From assembly GCA_025350445.1 (NCBI GenBank), contig JANXXV010000489.1, positions 1-8,512 of the forward strand: a stretch of DNA of 8,512 bases, in the 5' to 3' direction. Under the pieces are notes generated by a model, which did no database searches, was not told where the DNA came from, and worked only from the letters and a program-made list of their open reading frames with translations. This document shows positions 5,611 through 8,512 of this stretch, in pieces; the stretch's first letter is position 1; each line of letters starts with the position of its first letter. The position numbers and the translations under genes are program-made. This DNA comes from Bryobacteraceae bacterium. GTDB taxonomy: Bacteria; Acidobacteriota; Terriglobia; Bryobacterales; Bryobacteraceae.

Positions 5611-7038
5611 TTAGATTTCCAGGAACACGCCGAACGCCCACAAAGTATTGTCGGTCGTCGCAAAGTACACCCGTCCATTCGCCACCGTCACCCCCGTCAG
5701 GCTTCCCGGCGCAGTCACCTGCTTACCGGTGGAATAGATTTCCTTGCCTGTCACGCCGTCCAGCGCGTAGAGCGTAGCGTGGGTGCCGCCTTTCGCTCGG
5801 CCATCCGGCGTGTAGTCTCCAGCGGAGAGTACAAACACCACGCCGCTGGTGATCACTGGAGGTAACGGGGAACTCATCTCGCGCGACACCCATGCTTGTT
5901 TCAGCATTGGCTTTCCGTCTGACTCTTCCAACCTGAAGGCGACGACAGAGCCGTTCGGCGAACCCCACACAGGCGCCAGCACCCAGCGCGTTCCATCAGT
6001 ATCCAGCCAGCTTGCCAGCGCGCCGCGAATGCTGCGTCCAGCGGAATGGAGCGACGGAGTCTGGTACAACGGCGTCTTGCTGTCGGCGCCGCCCAGCGAC
6101 TGCGAGTCCAGCAGGTTAAGACGGCCATCCGCTCCGGCAGAGACGATCATGTCTTTGCCCTTGTATGCGAATACTACCGGCGTGGCTAAGCTGTTTCCCG
6201 TGCCTGCGCCCGTGAAGGAATGCTTCAACGTCAGATCCTTCGGAGTAAGGGCCAGCACCGCTCCGGCATCGCTTTGGACATAGACGGTTCCGTCCGTGCC
6301 GAGGGCAAGTCCGCCGCTGTTCACGGCGAAGCTGGTTACCGTTCCTTCCGGAGTGTTCAGGTCGATAGCCCAGACCGCGTTCTTGGTTCCGCCGCAACTG
6401 CCGGACGTGGTGCTAAAAACTACTCCATCGACGAGCGTGAGACTGGACGCCTTTGCGCCGGCCGGCAGGAAGTTCACCGGCGGGATGGCGTCCTCCCCGG
6501 TGGAGGTATTCACGAAATGGAGTTTCCCGTCGCTGGAAACAGCGAACGCCGGCCGTGGCGATGCGGTGTTAGCCGCGGCTTGGATACCGGTGACGGCAAC
6601 CCGAGGCCGGGTGGCCGTAAAGCTAAATGGGATGTTCAGCGCGGGCACCGCAGTGATGCTTGCCGGGCATGGCGCGGAACTACTCGCCGCCGTCTCGTAA
6701 TTCTTGTGCCAGAATATACGGTTCAGATCCACATCGATGGACCACAAGTCGTCTGAGCCACCCGCGACGAAAGCGAGTTCCTTGAATCCCTTGTAAGAAA
6801 TCAACCTGCCCATCACGACTGGCGGAGCAAGGGAACGCGGGCCCTTCTGCTTGATAGTGTCGAACTTCCGCTTGAGCACCAGTTGGAAATCCTTCACATT
6901 TTCTTTGGTGATTCTGCCGTCTACCTTTGCCCAGCCCGTACGTTGGGCGTCGCCGCCGAGAGTCGGCCAGTCCATGGCAACTTGTCCGCTCGCCATGGCG
7001 GTGCACGCCAGAGAAATGACTGCCAGAGTTCTTTTCAT
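5611..7038 (-). CDS. Exported PQQ-like beta-propeller repeat protein (paralogue A)
   Basis: The protein has 475 residues, with a signal peptide at 1-18 (MKRTLAVISLACTAMASG, then Q) and a run of propeller blades of the PQQ-binding-like type: GGSDDLWSIDVD near 93, SSDGKLHFVNTSTGED near 168, AVWAIDLN near 221, GADGRLNLLD near 302 and ATLYALDGVTGKEIYSTG near 421. The opening GGDAQRTGWAKVDGRITKENV resembles the start of quinoprotein dehydrogenase propellers. There is no CxxCH haem motif, and it is shorter than those enzymes, so a redox role is not shown. Its only mature cysteines, Cys124 and Cys215, are both conserved in paralogue B and may form a disulfide. The start at 7038 has GGAG 8 nt upstream, and the gene follows paralogue B by 13 nt. 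The function is unknown; it may be a periplasmic scaffold or binding protein. Confidence 0.9.
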   Translation of the reverse strand: MKRTLAVISLACTAMASGQVAMDWPTLGGDAQRTGWAKVDGRITKENVKDFQLVLKRKFDTIKQKGPRSLAPPVVMGRLISYKGFKELAFVAGGSDDLWSIDVDLNRIFWHKNYETAASSSAPCPASITAVPALNIPFSFTATRPRVAVTGIQAAANTASPRPAFAVSSDGKLHFVNTSTGEDAIPPVNFLPAGAKASSLTLVDGVVFSTTSGSCGGTKNAVWAIDLNTPEGTVTSFAVNSGGLALGTDGTVYVQSDAGAVLALTPKDLTLKHSFTGAGTGNSLATPVVFAYKGKDMIVSAGADGRLNLLDSQSLGGADSKTPLYQTPSLHSAGRSIRGALASWLDTDGTRWVLAPVWGSPNGSVVAFRLEESDGKPMLKQAWVSREMSSPLPPVITSGVVFVLSAGDYTPDGRAKGGTHATLYALDGVTGKEIYSTGKQVTAPGSLTGVTVANGRVYFATTDNTLWAFGVFLEI

Positions 7039-7046
7039 GAACGAGT

Positions 7047-7050
7047 CTCC
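7047..7050 (-). promoter_or_regulatory. Ribosome binding site of propeller paralogue A
   Basis: GGAG lies 8 nt before ATG at 7038, inside the 13-nt gap after the stop of paralogue B. This supports the start and co-transcription of the pair. Confidence 0.65.
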
Positions 7051-7051
7051 A

Positions 7052-8512
7052 CTAGTGGCCGGGTAGGCCGAAACAGTACAGCATGCTATCGAAGGTTGCG
7101 ATGTAGACGCGGCCGTTGGCTACAGAGAGCCCGCTGAAATGCGTAAACGTCTTTAGTTCATCGCCGCTGGAGAAAAGCTCTTTGCCGGTTTGCCCGTCCA
7201 GGGCATACAGCACTGCATGGCCTGATGCCTTGATGCGCAACGGGCTATAATCCGCCAGGCCGCGGTCCGCATACGCCTGCCGGGTGTTCTCGCCGTTGCC
7301 GTAAGCGAAGATCACGCCGTTGGCGATTACCGGCGGTTCAGCCTGGTCCATGTCGCGCGACATCCAGGCCGGGTTCAACTGGAACTTGCCGTTCTTCTCT
7401 TCCACTTTGAATGCCGCCACCGCGCCATGCGTCACCGGTCCCCAGGAAACAGGTGGCTTGAATTCCGGATGGACCGGACCCCAGAATGGTGTCAATGCCC
7501 AGCGCGTGCCCTTTGAATCTTCCCAACTGGCCATGCTGCCCCAGATGCCGGCCGATTGGAAATCGGTCTCTTCATTGCAAATTAATTGCGTGCGCACCAG
7601 CGGAGTCTGATGATTCTCACCACCGGCCGACTTCGTATCCAGCAGGTACATGCGGCATTCCTTGCTGCCGGTGATCATCAATTCACGGTCCTTGTATTTA
7701 AAGATCGACGGAGTAACCTGCATGTCGAGATCGCGCTTCTGCAGCCACATCCAGTTCGTGGGCATGAAATAGTCCTTGAGATTCAGATCGCTGCCCTCCA
7801 CTCTGGCGCCGACAAGCCCGTTGCCGTAAACCTGATTGACCGGATCGTAGCGGCCGTCGCCGGTGGGCGCCCAGGCGATTCCAGTAGAGTCCACCGCCGC
7901 ACCCGCGCGGCCCCACAAGCCGCCGCTCTTCGGGTTATAGGTCATCACCTTCTTCGCCGGGTCGTTCAGATTTACCGCCCAGATCTGATTCGGGTTACCC
8001 GCGCAGCCTTGGGACGTGGTCGTGAACACGACGTTGTTCCAGAGGTTTAACGAGTATGACTTGCCGTTGGGATAGCCGAACTGAAAAGGCGGAGCCACGT
8101 CTTCGCCGTTCCCCACGTTGAGGGAGTGCAGTTTGCCATCTCCCGCCAGCGCGTAGATCGTTCTGTCGCCGGACGCATTCGCCGGGCCGATCACCGGCGT
8201 CGCCGTCTGCCCGGGAGGGCACAAAGGATCGCCGGGCCTGCCTCGCCGTTCGGGCGTTGGATATTCGAAATGCTTCTTCCAAAGCAGTTGGCCCGTCTCC
8301 ACGTCGATGGCGTAGATGTTATCGGAGATACCGGCTTCGATGGCTATCTGTTTGACCCCGCCGCTGGTATTCACCTTCTCGATGATGAGCGGAGGGAACA
8401 GCGAATGCATCTCCTGCGGCACGTTGTCCAATTTGATCTTCCAAAGGACCTTCATGTTCTTGACGTTGTCTTTTGTCAGGATCTTTTCGTCCTGCTGCCA
8501 ATTGGTCCGTTG
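7052..8512 (-). CDS. PQQ-like beta-propeller repeat protein (paralogue B), 5' end outside the window
   Basis: There are 486 codons in the window. ATG at 8455 is internal: the frame stays open to the window edge, and the 19 codons before it (QRTNWQQDEKILTKDNVKN) align with residues 32-50 of paralogue A (QRTGWAKVDGRITKENVKD). About 30 residues including a signal peptide are therefore missing. Blade motifs include ISDNIYAIDVETGQLLW, AGDGKLHSLNVGNGEDV, NQIWAVNLN and AVLYALDGQTGKELFSSG. A longer middle part than A has aromatic-rich loops (NWMWLQKRD). Shared cysteines lie in LCPPGQTATP and SQGCAGNPN; three further cysteines are unique to B. No CxxCH motif is seen. It is likely exported and made together with A. 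Confidence 0.88.
   Translation of the reverse strand, partial: QRTNWQQDEKILTKDNVKNMKVLWKIKLDNVPQEMHSLFPPLIIEKVNTSGGVKQIAIEAGISDNIYAIDVETGQLLWKKHFEYPTPERRGRPGDPLCPPGQTATPVIGPANASGDRTIYALAGDGKLHSLNVGNGEDVAPPFQFGYPNGKSYSLNLWNNVVFTTTSQGCAGNPNQIWAVNLNDPAKKVMTYNPKSGGLWGRAGAAVDSTGIAWAPTGDGRYDPVNQVYGNGLVGARVEGSDLNLKDYFMPTNWMWLQKRDLDMQVTPSIFKYKDRELMITGSKECRMYLLDTKSAGGENHQTPLVRTQLICNEETDFQSAGIWGSMASWEDSKGTRWALTPFWGPVHPEFKPPVSWGPVTHGAVAAFKVEEKNGKFQLNPAWMSRDMDQAEPPVIANGVIFAYGNGENTRQAYADRGLADYSPLRIKASGHAVLYALDGQTGKELFSSGDELKTFTHFSGLSVANGRVYIATFDSMLYCFGLPGH

Noticed and set aside
5573..5650. A complete tRNA gene at the tRNA-like end
   Set aside because: No T-stem pairing, anticodon arm or 5' acceptor strand could be found; upstream bases are the end of the propeller gene.
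8453..8455. ATG at 8455 as the start of propeller B
   Set aside because: The 19 codons before it remain open and align with the matching N-terminal region of paralogue A, so the real start is outside the window.
1..8512. Genome-wide recoding of TAG or TGA as amino acids
   Set aside because: Intact genes here end properly with TAG (P1 peptidase, propeller B, amidase), TGA (cyclodeaminase family) and TAA (propeller A), so both codons still work as stops.
5611..8512. Quinoprotein alcohol or glucose dehydrogenase identity for the propellers
   Set aside because: They lack the CxxCH haem motif and are shorter than those enzymes; only the propeller fold is supported.

Overview
The window reads as a stretch of a GC-rich (roughly 60 %) bacterial chromosome. 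Every supportable gene lies on the minus strand. The mix of families (an esterase/gluconolactonase fusion, a DmpA-type peptidase, a Tat-type M20 amidase and paired PQQ-like propellers) is what I associate with Acidobacteria of the Solibacter/Bryobacter kind. That placement is inference from gene content. No rRNA, conserved housekeeping gene, CRISPR array or insertion sequence is present to anchor it.

In transcription order (high to low coordinates) the layout is as follows. First come two tandem, 13-nt-spaced, PQQ-like beta-propeller proteins (8512-7052, running off the window, and 7038-5611), which are clear paralogues. Next is a short junction (5610-5409) holding a tRNA 3'-end-like scrap, a 31-codon 3' remnant of an unidentified gene, and a Tat signal peptide with no usable start codon. 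It is followed by a hydantoinase/carbamoylase-type M20 amidase (5408-4152). About 490 bases without a recognisable gene follow (4151-3663). Last is a tight three-gene cluster: an ornithine cyclodeaminase/mu-crystallin family enzyme (3662-2730), a P1/DmpA-family self-processing aminopeptidase (2733-1585, ATGA overlap), and a secreted esterase (1562-729). The esterase reads in frame, across a TAG stop, into an SMP-30/gluconolactonase propeller that runs off the window start (728-1).

The most notable feature is a set of apparent lesions in otherwise well-preserved genes. (1) A TAG sits where the esterase-gluconolactonase fusion should carry a tryptophan, and there is no start codon just after it. 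(2) A TGA sits between ATG-AAA and the RDFL of a textbook twin-arginine leader on the amidase. (3) The amidase lacks the second Glu of the family's metal-binding Glu-Glu pair (Val instead), while all other metal ligands are kept. The intact neighbours terminate with TAG, TGA and TAA, so genome-wide stop recoding does not explain this. Point decay of dispensable secreted hydrolases, or sequencing errors, are the simplest readings. A local, functionally meaningful split of the esterase and lactonase modules cannot be excluded.

Taken together the cluster suggests scavenging of modified amino acids, small peptides and sugar lactones or esters in the periplasm, with the cyclodeaminase-family enzyme as the cytoplasmic step. 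I see no multi-gene system here that I would call wholly new.
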